A model generated the notes under the pieces. That model searched no databases. It saw only the letters and a program-made list of their open reading frames with translations, and had not been told where the DNA came from. The position numbers and the translations under genes were made by a program. This document shows, one piece after another, positions 47,640 to 57,716 of a stretch of DNA of 64,000 nt (its first letter is position 1; every line of letters begins with the position of its first letter). The stretch spans positions 110,114-174,113 of the forward strand of contig DATCTN010000017.1 in the NCBI GenBank assembly GCA_036567965.1, written 5' to 3'. The stretch comes from Candidatus Kryptoniota bacterium. GTDB lineage: Bacteria; Bacteroidota; Ignavibacteria; Kryptoniales; JAKASW01.

Positions 47640-47672
47640 ATAAAAAAGGCGGCCGATAAGCCGCCTCTTCTT
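47640..47672 (-). terminator. Rho-independent terminator (minus strand, possibly bidirectional)
   Basis: Read on the minus strand: GGCGGC-TTATCG-GCCGCC followed by TTTTTTATT, a textbook intrinsic terminator for the gene at 47692-48108. Read on the plus strand the stem is followed by TCTTCTT, so it may also stop ppc transcription. Confidence 0.85.
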
Positions 47673-47691
47673 AAAATAGGATTCCTTTCGC

Positions 47692-48108
47692 TTACTTCGT
47701 ATCGCCTCCAACCGGCTCTACTGTGTCTACCGCAAGAAGATCCATTCCGCCTTTTTGGTAGACTGTTCCGGTGATCTTCACCTGCTTCGCCGCGTATTGC
47801 ACGAGAAGGGAATTGGCGGGCTTGTGAGTCGACGTCATGCAGAGGTACACGTGACCTTTGGCATCGAGGACACCTACTGGCAAGCCGTTGTTTATACACA
47901 TCTGAGCGCAATCGGCATGAGCCGCGCCTTTTTCGCCTTTGGTCATGTAGCATGCCATGTCAATGACCTCGCCCTGGATAGTTGTCTTGGCAGTCTTGTC
48001 CTTCGACATGTGCATGTCTTTCATGTCCTTCATGTCCTGCGCTCTGCTCAGTGTGGCGGTCGCGAGCACTGCCGCAAAGACGAACATTGCCACTTTTATA
48101 TATCTCAT
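47692..48108 (-). CDS. Small exported Cys/His/Met-rich protein
   Basis: 138 residues with an AGGAGG-type ribosome site and a signal peptide (to SRAQ). The mature protein opens with Met/His/Asp-rich text (DMKDMKDMHMSKD) as in copper-binding peptides. It continues with a beta-barrel (OB-like) core GEVIDMACYM, AHADCAQMC (Cys-Asp-Cys pattern) and VYLCMTSTHKP. Such a conserved core of three to four Cys with His suggests metal or redox binding in the periplasm (inference). Neighbouring genes include a superoxide dismutase and a HesB/IscA protein, consistent with metal or oxidative stress handling. Its name is not known to me. Confidence 0.7.
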   Translation of the reverse strand: MRYIKVAMFVFAAVLATATLSRAQDMKDMKDMHMSKDKTAKTTIQGEVIDMACYMTKGEKGAAHADCAQMCINNGLPVGVLDAKGHVYLCMTSTHKPANSLLVQYAAKQVKITGTVYQKGGMDLLAVDTVEPVGGDTK

Positions 48109-48136
48109 CGTTTCCTCCGGTTTGGTTTGATTCCTA

Positions 48137-48724
48137 TTAGTGCGCCTTATCGTAGCGGGCCGCCGCTTCTTTCCAGTTTATGTTCTTCATGAACGCTGCG
48201 ATGTAATCGGCCCGTTTCAATCCGTAATCGATCATGAAAGCGTGTTCAAATACATCAAGCACAACGATCGGCGTGCAGCCGGCGAGATGTCCCATGTCGT
48301 GCTCGTTAATCCAGTCGTTGTAGAGCGCGCCGTTTGTCGTGTCCAGATAAAGAAGAGTCCAGCCGATTCCTCTCATGCTCCCGGCCGCCTTGAAATCGGT
48401 TTCCCAGTTTGCATAACTTCCATATTGTTTTTCGAGCGCGGCATTGAGAGCCGATTTACCGGCTATGGGCTCCTTCCCTCCAAGGTTGTCGAAATAAAAC
48501 TCGTGAAGCCTCATCCCGTTGAATTCCCAGCCGAACCTTCTCTTCAACTCCGCGTACTCCGGCGTTCCGGTCTTTCCGTCCTTCAACATTTGCGAAAGTA
48601 TGTCCGCAAGCTTATTCGTGTTTGTCACGTAACCATTATACAGGGTGAAGTGGTTTTCGAGAAGCTGTTTCGAGAATCCTTCCATCCCGATCAGGTGATT
48701 GTAACTCTTGGCCTGGTATGCCAT
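48137..48724 (-). CDS. Fe/Mn-type superoxide dismutase, divergent
   Basis: 195 residues. The four metal ligands can be placed: His in LLENHFTLYNGYV, His in MRLHEFYFDNLG, and Asp and His in LDVFEHAF. GWTLLY matches the family's middle motif. Compared with typical enzymes the HHxxHHxTYV region is altered (HFTLYNGYV, so the second-shell His is lost), and W-E-H-A-Y is F-E-H-A-F. No signal peptide. It may be active with an altered gateway. AAAGGA precedes the ATG. Confidence 0.85.
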   Translation of the reverse strand: MAYQAKSYNHLIGMEGFSKQLLENHFTLYNGYVTNTNKLADILSQMLKDGKTGTPEYAELKRRFGWEFNGMRLHEFYFDNLGGKEPIAGKSALNAALEKQYGSYANWETDFKAAGSMRGIGWTLLYLDTTNGALYNDWINEHDMGHLAGCTPIVVLDVFEHAFMIDYGLKRADYIAAFMKNINWKEAAARYDKAH

Positions 48725-48836
48725 TCTCTTTTCCTTTCTCTTTTAAATATTGGACCGTTGACATCTAACGAAAAAGAAATTGCGCGCTCTTTTCCCTTTC
48801 TCGCGTGTGCTCACCGATGTCCGCACGGAACGAAGA

Positions 48837-49190
48837 CTATGCACTGAACGAATGGCCGCAGCCGCAGGTCCTTGTCGCGTTCGGGTTTTCAAATGTAAAT
48901 CCTTTTCCGCTCAACCCGTCCTGGTAGTCGAGATTGATTCCGGACAGGTAGGGAAGGCTTCTCTCATCCACGAACACTCTGACTCCTTTAGTGTCGATGA
49001 CCTTGTCTGTCTCGGCTGCCTTCTCGTCGAAGCCGAGGACGTATGAGAATCCGCTGCACCCTCCGCCTTTCACTCCCATTCTCAATCCGAAAGTGTCGGG
49101 TACATTGTTCTCTGCCATCACTTTCTTTATTTCCTGTGCCGCTCTATCTGAAATGTTTATTTCGAACTGGGCTGTTTCGACCTCAGCCAT
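48837..49190 (-). CDS. HesB/IscA/ErpA-type iron-sulfur carrier
   Basis: 117 residues with the three Cys of A-type carriers: GGGCSGFSY and the CGCGHSFSA at the C-terminus. It also has ISDRAAQEIKKVM and LPYLSGINLDYQDGLSGKGFTFENPNA. It delivers Fe-S clusters to apoproteins. AGGAGG precedes the ATG. Close to the divergent SOD gene, on the same strand. Confidence 0.9.
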   Translation of the reverse strand: MAEVETAQFEINISDRAAQEIKKVMAENNVPDTFGLRMGVKGGGCSGFSYVLGFDEKAAETDKVIDTKGVRVFVDERSLPYLSGINLDYQDGLSGKGFTFENPNATRTCGCGHSFSA

Positions 49191-49226
49191 TTTTTCCTCC
49201 TGATGATTTATATGTAGACAAATCCA

Positions 49227-49523
49227 TTATGATGATACCGGTTTCCCGCTCGTCTTTGTCTTGAATTCCGGATAATTAACCGTCCATACACCCGATGAAA
49301 CCGGCTTCAGAATTGAATCTTTTACCATTTCAAATACTAACGCATTCAGTGTGTTTTCAAGTTCCGCATCCGAAATCGAAAATCCGTTTTCTTTAAGGTA
49401 ATACTTCAGCCCGTACCGGAGATCGCGGTAAAAAACGTTGGAAAGATGGAATATCGGGAATTTTGACCTGAGATACTCAAGGTACTGCTTCTTGGTTGAG
49501 CGGACAAATTCAATTTCACGCAT
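49227..49523 (-). CDS. Small conserved-looking cytoplasmic protein
   Basis: 98 residues, soluble and helical, beginning MREIEFVRSTKKQYLEYLRSK. Pattern FPIFHLSNVFYRDLRYGLKYYL and LENTLNALVFEMVKDSIL is protein-like, followed by a shorter beta end (SSGVWTVNYP). I do not recognise the family. It is downstream of the HesB gene on the minus strand (37 bases apart in the other order), possibly one unit. Confidence 0.55.
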   Translation of the reverse strand: MREIEFVRSTKKQYLEYLRSKFPIFHLSNVFYRDLRYGLKYYLKENGFSISDAELENTLNALVFEMVKDSILKPVSSGVWTVNYPEFKTKTSGKPVSS

Positions 49524-50852
<1,329 letters not shown>

Positions 50853-50860
50853 TCTAATGT

Positions 50861-50890
50861 ATCCCGTCCCGGGTTATTCCCGGGACGGAT
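50861..50890 (+). terminator. Strong GC hairpin after gap
   Basis: CCGTCCCGGG and CCCGGGACGG pair around the loop TTATT. A mild T-rich stretch (ATCATTTCTC) follows, so it may be a partial terminator or mRNA-processing stem separating gap from the downstream exported genes. Confidence 0.55.
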
Positions 50891-50926
50891 GCATCATTTC
50901 TCAAGCATCCATCGGGAAAGGGCAGA

Positions 50927-51598
50927 TTGAACTTCATTCTGGTTGCGTCGCTTTTCCTCGCTCCCCACATCAATTCCGGCGGCAAAACGTATACTGCACG
51001 CGAAGTCTTCGATAAATGCATATCGCGCGCCGCGGAGAACGACAGCGTTCTTACCGGCAGGGATCTCCAGTTTACACAGAATATGATTTTCGAATCGAGG
51101 AGCGGCGACAAAAACACTTTCGTGTTCAAGGTTACGATAAGACACGGAGCCTTCGAAAGGGAACTGGTGTCAAGCGACGTGGCCAACGGCGACAGATTCA
51201 ACGGCGGCTATGAGGCATTCGACAAGATGTTTCTGCTGTCCCAGTATTTCTCCAAAGGCGACAAGGTCCTATCGTCGTGTGAGCTCGACAAACCCGTTTG
51301 CAACGAGTGTTACGGGCTCAACTTCAGCTTTTCGAAGTCGTCCGATTCCGATGATCCGCTCAGTACCGTTTATGCGTCGGTCAATGCGTACACTTACGCC
51401 CCTCAGCACATCGAGGAAAAACTCACCGGACTCCCGCTCGGAGTTGAGTTCCGCGATATCGTGGACGTCTCGTACGACAGCAAGCTCGGCGTCTACTTTC
51501 CGGAAAATATTGTCATGCATGTCTACGCGAGATTTCTCTTCCTCAAAGGTCAGATCGCGTTGATCACAATCAAGAACGGCGATCTGAGACAGCTGTGA
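50927..51598 (+). CDS. Exported protein of the gap-pgk locus, paralogue 1
   Basis: 223 residues starting at TTG (GGGAAAGGG upstream) with a short signal-like start. The mature part is beta-rich with LolA/DUF-like character. Its end (RFLFLKGQIALITIKNGDL) matches the end of the next protein ([19 protein letters not shown]), so the two look like distant tandem paralogues. It contains a CNECYG Cys pair. The function is unknown. Its stop overlaps the GTG start of the next gene by four bases. Confidence 0.6.
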   Translation: MNFILVASLFLAPHINSGGKTYTAREVFDKCISRAAENDSVLTGRDLQFTQNMIFESRSGDKNTFVFKVTIRHGAFERELVSSDVANGDRFNGGYEAFDKMFLLSQYFSKGDKVLSSCELDKPVCNECYGLNFSFSKSSDSDDPLSTVYASVNAYTYAPQHIEEKLTGLPLGVEFRDIVDVSYDSKLGVYFPENIVMHVYARFLFLKGQIALITIKNGDLRQL

Positions 51599-52335
51599 AA
51601 ACTCTTCTCGCTCTCCTTACGGGACTTTCAATCAGTTTTGAGGGAGTTGCCCAATCTCTTCCGGCGAATGACATAATCGCACGGTCGGAAGTTCTCACGC
51701 AAAAAAGCGACAAGAAATCCTGGAACCTGAACGGTACGTTGAAGACCTCAATGAACCTCGCTTCGAGTGTCATAGGAAGGCACTCCAGTGGTTCAGCCGT
51801 CTACAGGATCACCGTTACCGACGGGATGGACTCGAGGAACGAACTCATCGAGAAGAGCGATGACAAAGATTCGTCATTTACAAAATTCCTCGCGCGCGAG
51901 TCTGAGCGCAGACTGGACAAACCTGCCTTCCGCACATTTGAATCAGCTTACCCCTGGGAACGATATCTCGCCCGGGCAAATGAAAAGAAAACATTCACCG
52001 CAGAAATCGTATCGGACACTTCCATGATGGCCGGGAAGAGATGCTACGAGATCCATTTCGAGCTCGATGCTGAAGGAGACTCGCTTAGCGCGGAAGGTGA
52101 GGGAATTATCTGGATAGACGCTGCCACGCTGTTTCCGGTCAGAACGTATCACGATTTTTCAGTCAGCGGGACACGCGGGATCGCAGAAGTAAGGTCGTTC
52201 AGCGACTTTGCGGAATTGCAGGGGGGAATACCGGTACTTGTCAGGAGCGAAATCCAGACGATGCCGAAATTTCTGTTTCTGAAAATCGGGACAATAAAAA
52301 TCGTAATTGAACAAACAGACTTCAACCTGGAGTGA
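51595..52335 (+). CDS. Exported protein of the gap-pgk locus, paralogue 2
   Basis: 246 residues starting at GTG, signal peptide to VAQ. A beta-rich mature part has the pattern of outer-membrane lipoprotein-sorting/LolA-like folds ([42 protein letters not shown]). Its stop overlaps the pgk ribosome region; GGAG for pgk lies within this gene's last codons. The function is unknown. Confidence 0.6.
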   Translation: MKTLLALLTGLSISFEGVAQSLPANDIIARSEVLTQKSDKKSWNLNGTLKTSMNLASSVIGRHSSGSAVYRITVTDGMDSRNELIEKSDDKDSSFTKFLARESERRLDKPAFRTFESAYPWERYLARANEKKTFTAEIVSDTSMMAGKRCYEIHFELDAEGDSLSAEGEGIIWIDAATLFPVRTYHDFSVSGTRGIAEVRSFSDFAELQGGIPVLVRSEIQTMPKFLFLKIGTIKIVIEQTDFNLE

Positions 52336-52340
52336 AGAAA

Positions 52341-53549
52341 ATGAATACGACATTTAACAAAAAGACTATCGACGATGTGAACGTGAAGGGCAAAAAAGTT
52401 CTTGTCAGAGTGGATTTCAATGTGCCGCTCGACGAAAACAAAAACATTACGGATGACAAGCGTATCGTGGAATCACTTCCGACGATCAAGAAAATCCTCA
52501 AGGACGGCGGAATTGCTATCCTGATGAGCCATCTCGGACGGCCGAAAGGAAAACCGAAACCTGAATTCTCGCTTGCTCCGGTTGCGAAGAAACTCGGTGA
52601 GCTTCTATCCATGAAGGTCACGATGGCTCCTGATTGCGTAGGACCGGAGACGAAGAAAGTGGTATCGTCCGCCAGACCGGGAGATGTTGTGCTTCTTGAA
52701 AATCTGCGGTTTCATGCCGAAGAAGAGGCAAACGACGAGAATTTCTCCAAAGAACTTGCGTCACTCGGCGACATTTACGTGAACGACGCCTTTGGAAGTG
52801 CCCATCGCGCTCACGCTTCCACGGAAGGAATAACTAAATTCCTGAAGCCCGCAGTCGCCGGATATTTGATGGAGAAGGAGCTACGTTATCTCTCCCAGGC
52901 GGTTGGAAATCCCGGACGGCCGTATGTCGCGATCATCGGCGGAGCGAAGATATCCGGGAAGATAGACGTCATTAACAACCTCCTTTCAAAAGTGGACTCC
53001 CTTATCATCGGCGGCGGAATGATGTTCACATTTTACAAAGCTATGGGGAAAGAGATCGGCAATTCGATTCTCGAAGCAGACAAGGTCGATCTTGCAAAGG
53101 AACTGATCGCCAAGACGAAATCAGGCGGCGCGAAGCTTTTATTCCCGACCGACTGTGTCGTTGCCGAGAAGTTCGAGAACGGCGCAGCGAAGAAAACGGT
53201 CAGCGTCGACTCGATTCCACAAGGTTGGTTCGGAATGGACATCGGACCGAAGAGCATCGAGACATTCAGGGCCGAAATTGTGAAAGCGAAGACCGTGGTC
53301 TGGAACGGCCCGATGGGAGTATTCGAGATGTCGAACTTCGAGGCCGGGACTAGAGCGGTAGCGGAAGCGATGGCCGAAGCGACCAGGAAAGGCGCATCAA
53401 CAATAGTCGGAGGTGGAGATTCCGCAGCTGCGATCGCGAAGTTCGGTCTCGAGAGCAAGGTCTCTCACGTTTCCACGGGCGGCGGAGCGTCACTCGAATT
53501 CCTCGAAGGAAAAATTCTTCCGGGAGTCGCGGCACTTGACAATAAGTAA
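52341..53549 (+). CDS. pgk: Phosphoglycerate kinase
   Basis: About 402 residues from the ATG at 52341 (GGAG eight bases upstream); a GTG at 52332 overlapping the previous gene is the alternative. Typical [35 protein letters not shown] and the late GGGDSAAAI / [13 protein letters not shown] motifs. Standard glycolytic enzyme. Confidence 0.96.
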   Translation: MNTTFNKKTIDDVNVKGKKVLVRVDFNVPLDENKNITDDKRIVESLPTIKKILKDGGIAILMSHLGRPKGKPKPEFSLAPVAKKLGELLSMKVTMAPDCVGPETKKVVSSARPGDVVLLENLRFHAEEEANDENFSKELASLGDIYVNDAFGSAHRAHASTEGITKFLKPAVAGYLMEKELRYLSQAVGNPGRPYVAIIGGAKISGKIDVINNLLSKVDSLIIGGGMMFTFYKAMGKEIGNSILEADKVDLAKELIAKTKSGGAKLLFPTDCVVAEKFENGAAKKTVSVDSIPQGWFGMDIGPKSIETFRAEIVKAKTVVWNGPMGVFEMSNFEAGTRAVAEAMAEATRKGASTIVGGGDSAAAIAKFGLESKVSHVSTGGGASLEFLEGKILPGVAALDNK

Positions 53550-53600
53550 TTGGTTTGAAACGGATGGAGACGCGATATTGTTTACTAACGTGAAGGAAAT

Positions 53601-54518
53601 ATGAGTTATAACACGAATTATTCGGGCTATTACACGCCTCCGTCCAGTTTCAGATTTTTCCCGAAAGGGATGAAGTTCCTCCTCGTGTCGAATGTCGTCA
53701 TATTCCTGTTTCAACTTTTCCTGGAACTCGGATTTCGGATTGGTGACTTTGTCCTCTATGATTTCTTCTTCAGAGTTTTCGCGCTGTACCCGCTGGGCAA
53801 TGGGTTTCTTGTATGGCAGCTCGTCACTTATATGTTCCTCCACGGCGGTTTCTTCCACATTTTCTTCAACATGCTCGCCTTGTGGTTTTTCGGCGTCGAG
53901 CTTGAAAATATATGGGGCACAAAGAGATTTCTTACGTACTATTTTCTTTGCGGTGTCGGTGCAGGTATTTCGAACCTGGTGATCACGCCGTTGTTCACTA
54001 CGCCCGAGCCCACAATCGGAGCTTCAGGAGCGATATACGGGGTACTCCTCGCGTTTGGCATGCTCTTTCCCGACGCACCGGTCTTTGTCTATTTCCTCTT
54101 CCCGATAAAAGCAAAATATTTTGTTTCGATTTTCATCGCGATAGAATTGTGGACCGGGGTAACCGGTGCGCAGGGCGGTATTGCTCACTTTGCTCACCTG
54201 GGAGGGGCCCTTGTCGGATTCATCTATCTTCTGGTTTATCGCAGATCGATTCCGGCGTTCGACAGGCTCTCCGATTTCCTGAAGCGATCGGGTAGGAATC
54301 TCGGAAACAGCTTCAAGAGGCAGGGGAAGACTTACGGCGACAAAACGGTAATTTCAGATGTCAGGTACCGGGATGTGGGCCAGCGACGCAAACCTGATAA
54401 GGATGTGGATCAATCCAGACTGGACGAGATACTCGACAAGATCAGCGCGTCTGGTTACGACTCGCTTTCGGAAGAGGAAAAGAATATTTTGTTTAAGGCG
54501 AGCAAGAAACTAAATTGA
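53601..54518 (+). CDS. Rhomboid-family intramembrane serine protease
   Basis: 305 residues. Six transmembrane segments with the catalytic Ser in GASGAIYG (S142) and His in HFAHLGG (H199), plus HGGFFHIFFNMLALWFFG of helix 2. The C-terminal cytoplasmic tail ends with a conserved-looking motif SRLDEILDKISASGYDSLSE found in many Bacteroidota rhomboids. Substrates are unknown. Confidence 0.9.
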   Translation: MSYNTNYSGYYTPPSSFRFFPKGMKFLLVSNVVIFLFQLFLELGFRIGDFVLYDFFFRVFALYPLGNGFLVWQLVTYMFLHGGFFHIFFNMLALWFFGVELENIWGTKRFLTYYFLCGVGAGISNLVITPLFTTPEPTIGASGAIYGVLLAFGMLFPDAPVFVYFLFPIKAKYFVSIFIAIELWTGVTGAQGGIAHFAHLGGALVGFIYLLVYRRSIPAFDRLSDFLKRSGRNLGNSFKRQGKTYGDKTVISDVRYRDVGQRRKPDKDVDQSRLDEILDKISASGYDSLSEEEKNILFKASKKLN

Positions 54519-54540
54519 AGCACCATAGAGGGAAGAGGAT

Positions 54541-55665
54541 ATGATGATAGATCTGCCTGTCATTTCAGATAAATCACACGAAGTCTACGAGGTTCAACAG
54601 AAGTTTCCCCTCCGCAAGTCGAGGCGTGTTCATATTGGAAACGTACCGGTCGGAGGAGGTGCTCCGATCTCTGTCCAGACGATGACGAAGACAAAAACTT
54701 CCGACATCGACGCGACGGTGAAACAGATTGTCGAATCTGCCGAGGCTGGATGCGACATCGTACGTGTTACTGTTAACGACAAAGAGGCAGCCGAAGCGAT
54801 CGGCGAGATCGTGAAACAGTCGCCTATCCCTGTCGTCGCGGACATCCATTTCAATCATGTATTTGCGCTCAGGGCGCTGGAAGGCGGAGTCGCGAAAGTC
54901 CGTCTCAACCCGGGGAACATCGGCAGTGTCGACAGGATCCGCCAGGTGCTGAATCTTGCCAAGGAACGAAAAGTACCGATCAGGATCGGTGTGAACTCGG
55001 GTTCACTCGAAAAGGATATTCTTGAGAAACACGGATATCCTACTGCGGAAGCTCTTTACGAGAGCGCGATGAGGCATGCTGGAATTTGCGAGGAAAATGA
55101 TTTTCATGACGTGATCATTTCCGTGAAGTCGACGGATGTGAGATTGATGATCGAAGCGTACCGCTTAATCGCACAGAGGACCGATTACCCGCTACACCTC
55201 GGCGTGACGGAAGCGGGACCAACGCGAGTCGGGACCATAAAATCATCGGTCGGGATCGGGACACTGCTCGCCGAAGGGATTGGCGACACAATAAGAGTTT
55301 CATTAACTGACGATCCCGTAAGAGAAGTTGAAGTGGGAAAAGAAATCCTGCGTTCTCTCGGATTGGCGACCAGGAATATAGAGTTGATCGCCTGTCCGAC
55401 CTGCGGCCGCTTGGATGTTGATCTTTTTTCGATTACGAAACAGCTTGAAGACCGGCTGTCCGGGATGAAGAAGCCTGTTAAGATCGCGCTACTCGGATGC
55501 GTCGTGAACGGGCCCGGTGAAGCGAGCGAGGCAGATATCGGTGTAGCTTGCGGCAAGGGAGTCGGAATCCTCTATAGAAAAGGCGAAGTCGTCCGCCGCG
55601 TGAAAGAAGAAGAGATTGTCGACGCCGTGGTCGAAGAAGTCGGGAAGTTTCAACCTGAAGACTGA
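54541..55665 (+). CDS. ispG: 4-hydroxy-3-methylbut-2-en-1-yl diphosphate synthase IspG
   Basis: 374 residues: VPVGGGAPISVQTMTKT, VVADIHFNHVFALRALE, VRLNPGNIG and the cluster ligands ACPTCGR and LGCVVNGPGEA, which hold the 4Fe-4S. The MEP pathway enzyme for isoprenoid precursors, linked here to the prenyl enzymes elsewhere. The first ATG (54541) is used; a second ATG follows directly. Confidence 0.95.
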   Translation: MMIDLPVISDKSHEVYEVQQKFPLRKSRRVHIGNVPVGGGAPISVQTMTKTKTSDIDATVKQIVESAEAGCDIVRVTVNDKEAAEAIGEIVKQSPIPVVADIHFNHVFALRALEGGVAKVRLNPGNIGSVDRIRQVLNLAKERKVPIRIGVNSGSLEKDILEKHGYPTAEALYESAMRHAGICEENDFHDVIISVKSTDVRLMIEAYRLIAQRTDYPLHLGVTEAGPTRVGTIKSSVGIGTLLAEGIGDTIRVSLTDDPVREVEVGKEILRSLGLATRNIELIACPTCGRLDVDLFSITKQLEDRLSGMKKPVKIALLGCVVNGPGEASEADIGVACGKGVGILYRKGEVVRRVKEEEIVDAVVEEVGKFQPED

Positions 55666-55667
55666 AA

Positions 55668-56006
55668 ATGAGATGTGTCTTCTGTGATATTGCAGAAGGG
55701 AAATCGCCCGCCGATTTCGTAATCAAAGACAATGAAGTTGTCGCTATCCGCGACGCGCATCCTGTTGCACCCGTCCACATTCTTGTCATACCCAAAAAGC
55801 ATATACCGTCTTTAGTCGATGTTGATGGCGACTCAGAGTTGATCTCAAAAATGATTTCCACAGCCGTCATCGTCGCGAAAAAAGTGAATATTTCCGGCCG
55901 TGGATTCAGACTGGTCTGGAATTGCCGCGCAGAGGGAGGCCAGACGGTGGACCACATCCACCTGCACCTTATCGGAGGCCGGCAGATGAAATGGCCCCCG
56001 GGATAA
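55668..56006 (+). CDS. HIT-family nucleotide hydrolase (HinT-like)
   Basis: 112 residues. CVFCDIAEG zinc-like start, VHILVIPKKHI and the triad HIHLHLIGG with Gly-rich loop (WNCRAEGGQTVDHIH). Typical HinT-type phosphoramidase. Two bases after the ispG stop. Confidence 0.9.
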   Translation: MRCVFCDIAEGKSPADFVIKDNEVVAIRDAHPVAPVHILVIPKKHIPSLVDVDGDSELISKMISTAVIVAKKVNISGRGFRLVWNCRAEGGQTVDHIHLHLIGGRQMKWPPG

Positions 56007-56007
56007 G

Positions 56008-56352
56008 ATGAACCGAATCATAATTCTCGCCTGGTTTTCGCCAGCAGTCTTCATGGCGATAGCATTTTATGTCCTCTTCAGGAGCGAGATACCCCTCGAA
56101 GCAAAAATAATCCTCACTGCTCTTCCTCTTGCGATCTGGTTTATCGGGAGTGTTGCCGTTTACCGCGAGTACCGTAACGATCGGGAAGATGACCGCCGGC
56201 AGGAGGAGATCTTGAAGGAGGCCAGAAGAATACTCTCAGCGAAAGAAGGGCGCGGGGCTGGCGTCAGCGAAGTATCACCCAAGACACAGTCAGGGCGCGG
56301 CGGTTCCGGAGAATCGTCTCGCGGTTCGCCCGGTAAAGACAGGAAAATCTGA
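56008..56352 (+). CDS. Small two-TM membrane protein, unknown
   Basis: 114 residues. Two hydrophobic segments (about 5-24 and 33-52) followed by a charged, Arg/Glu/Gly/Ser-rich tail (GRGGSGESSRGSPGKD) probably cytoplasmic. It starts one base after the HIT stop. No family recognised. Confidence 0.5.
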   Translation: MNRIIILAWFSPAVFMAIAFYVLFRSEIPLEAKIILTALPLAIWFIGSVAVYREYRNDREDDRRQEEILKEARRILSAKEGRGAGVSEVSPKTQSGRGGSGESSRGSPGKDRKI

Positions 56353-56495
56353 ATTCGCCCTTTAATCCCGATGCTCGAAGTCGTTGCGTGTAACCCAATT
56401 TCCTTGGTTGAAGACGTGCAATTCCGGATCGCGAGCGCAAGGAGCCGGTTAATTCAACACCTCAGCGAGATCGACAATCAAAAGCGGAATTAATT

Positions 56496-57575
56496 ATGCA
56501 CCAATCTGATTTTTCACAATGGTTCTGGTATATCGCGGTTTCTTATAGCATAATTTCCGCTTTGGTATCCGCTGTGATCGCGCGGACAAAGCAGAGAGAC
56601 CAGGGCAACTGGTTTTTACTCGGGATTATTTTTGGAATTTTCGCGATTAGCGCGCTCCTCCTCATGAAGAAATTACCCGACGAGCTGGCACCGGGGAATA
56701 ATCTTCTTCTTAATCCTGACCGCCATCTTCGAAGTGGATGGCGGGTAATTATTTTTCTTGTGATTTCACTTGTCGTTAACTCTCTGCTCGTATCGCTCGC
56801 AAGATTGTCGCGTGTTGTCCCGGAACCATCGATCCTTTTCCTTTTTTACATTGCCGTTCTCGTCTCGACCGTCGTTATGATAAAGTATATCGACAGCCGC
56901 CGGTTTGTGTCTGTAGGATTCCCGTATCATGGTGCGATATTCCGCGAGATCGGATTGGGCTTCCTGATCGGAACGGTCATGATTTGCCTCGTGGGCGGAT
57001 TTGAGATTGCTTTTGGGGCAGTGAAGCTGAGTCTCCGATCCAATTTGAGCATCATCCTCCTCGTGAGAAATTTCGGTCTCAGCTTTCTCTTCTTCGGATT
57101 TTTCGCCCTCGGTGAGGAGCTGTTGTTCAGAGGATACCCATTCCAGGCATTGATCGAAGGGATGGGAAATGTCGGCGCGATAATCTTTATGAGCGTGATA
57201 TTCGGGCTCCTCCATTCGGGAAATCCGGAAGCCACCGTGTTCTCGACCGCGAACACAATTCTGGCGGGCGTCTGGCTGAGCGTCGCGTATTTGAAAACAC
57301 GGACTCTTTATTTCCCATTCGGTGCCCACTTCGCATGGAATTTAGTGCAGAGCTTTTTCCTTTCGCTGCCTGTCAGCGGTCTCCTGACGAACAGGACGAT
57401 ATTCGTTCCCACTGACTTCGGTCCCGATTGGTTTACAGGTGGGCGATATGGACCAGAAGCTGGTGTCGGCACAACCGTAGTGCTGATCGCCGCCACAGTC
57501 TTTTTCATTCTCGATAAACGGATTAAACCTGCTTACGATTATGTCGCATTAAAAGAGAGAGTTGCGGCGAAGTAA
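56496..57575 (+). CDS. CPBP-family (CAAX protease-like) intramembrane metalloprotease
   Basis: 359 residues, about eight transmembrane segments. The signature GEELLFRGYPFQ (EExxxR), FGLLHSGNP and HFAWNLVQS give the Glu/Glu/His/His/Asn set of the ABI/CPBP group. Bacterial members have roles in bacteriocin self-immunity and protein processing; the substrate is unknown. Confidence 0.88.
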   Translation: MHQSDFSQWFWYIAVSYSIISALVSAVIARTKQRDQGNWFLLGIIFGIFAISALLLMKKLPDELAPGNNLLLNPDRHLRSGWRVIIFLVISLVVNSLLVSLARLSRVVPEPSILFLFYIAVLVSTVVMIKYIDSRRFVSVGFPYHGAIFREIGLGFLIGTVMICLVGGFEIAFGAVKLSLRSNLSIILLVRNFGLSFLFFGFFALGEELLFRGYPFQALIEGMGNVGAIIFMSVIFGLLHSGNPEATVFSTANTILAGVWLSVAYLKTRTLYFPFGAHFAWNLVQSFFLSLPVSGLLTNRTIFVPTDFGPDWFTGGRYGPEAGVGTTVVLIAATVFFILDKRIKPAYDYVALKERVAAK

Positions 57576-57716
57576 CGACTTCATCGGACCTCGATTAGAA
57601 CGGTGATAGCAACAATCTAAATGCGACTTGCAAGGGTGAGCATTTAACTGACATTTCAGACGGATGATTGATCCCGGAAAGATTCCGTGACAGCAATTTT
57701 CCTGATGTAAGGGGAA

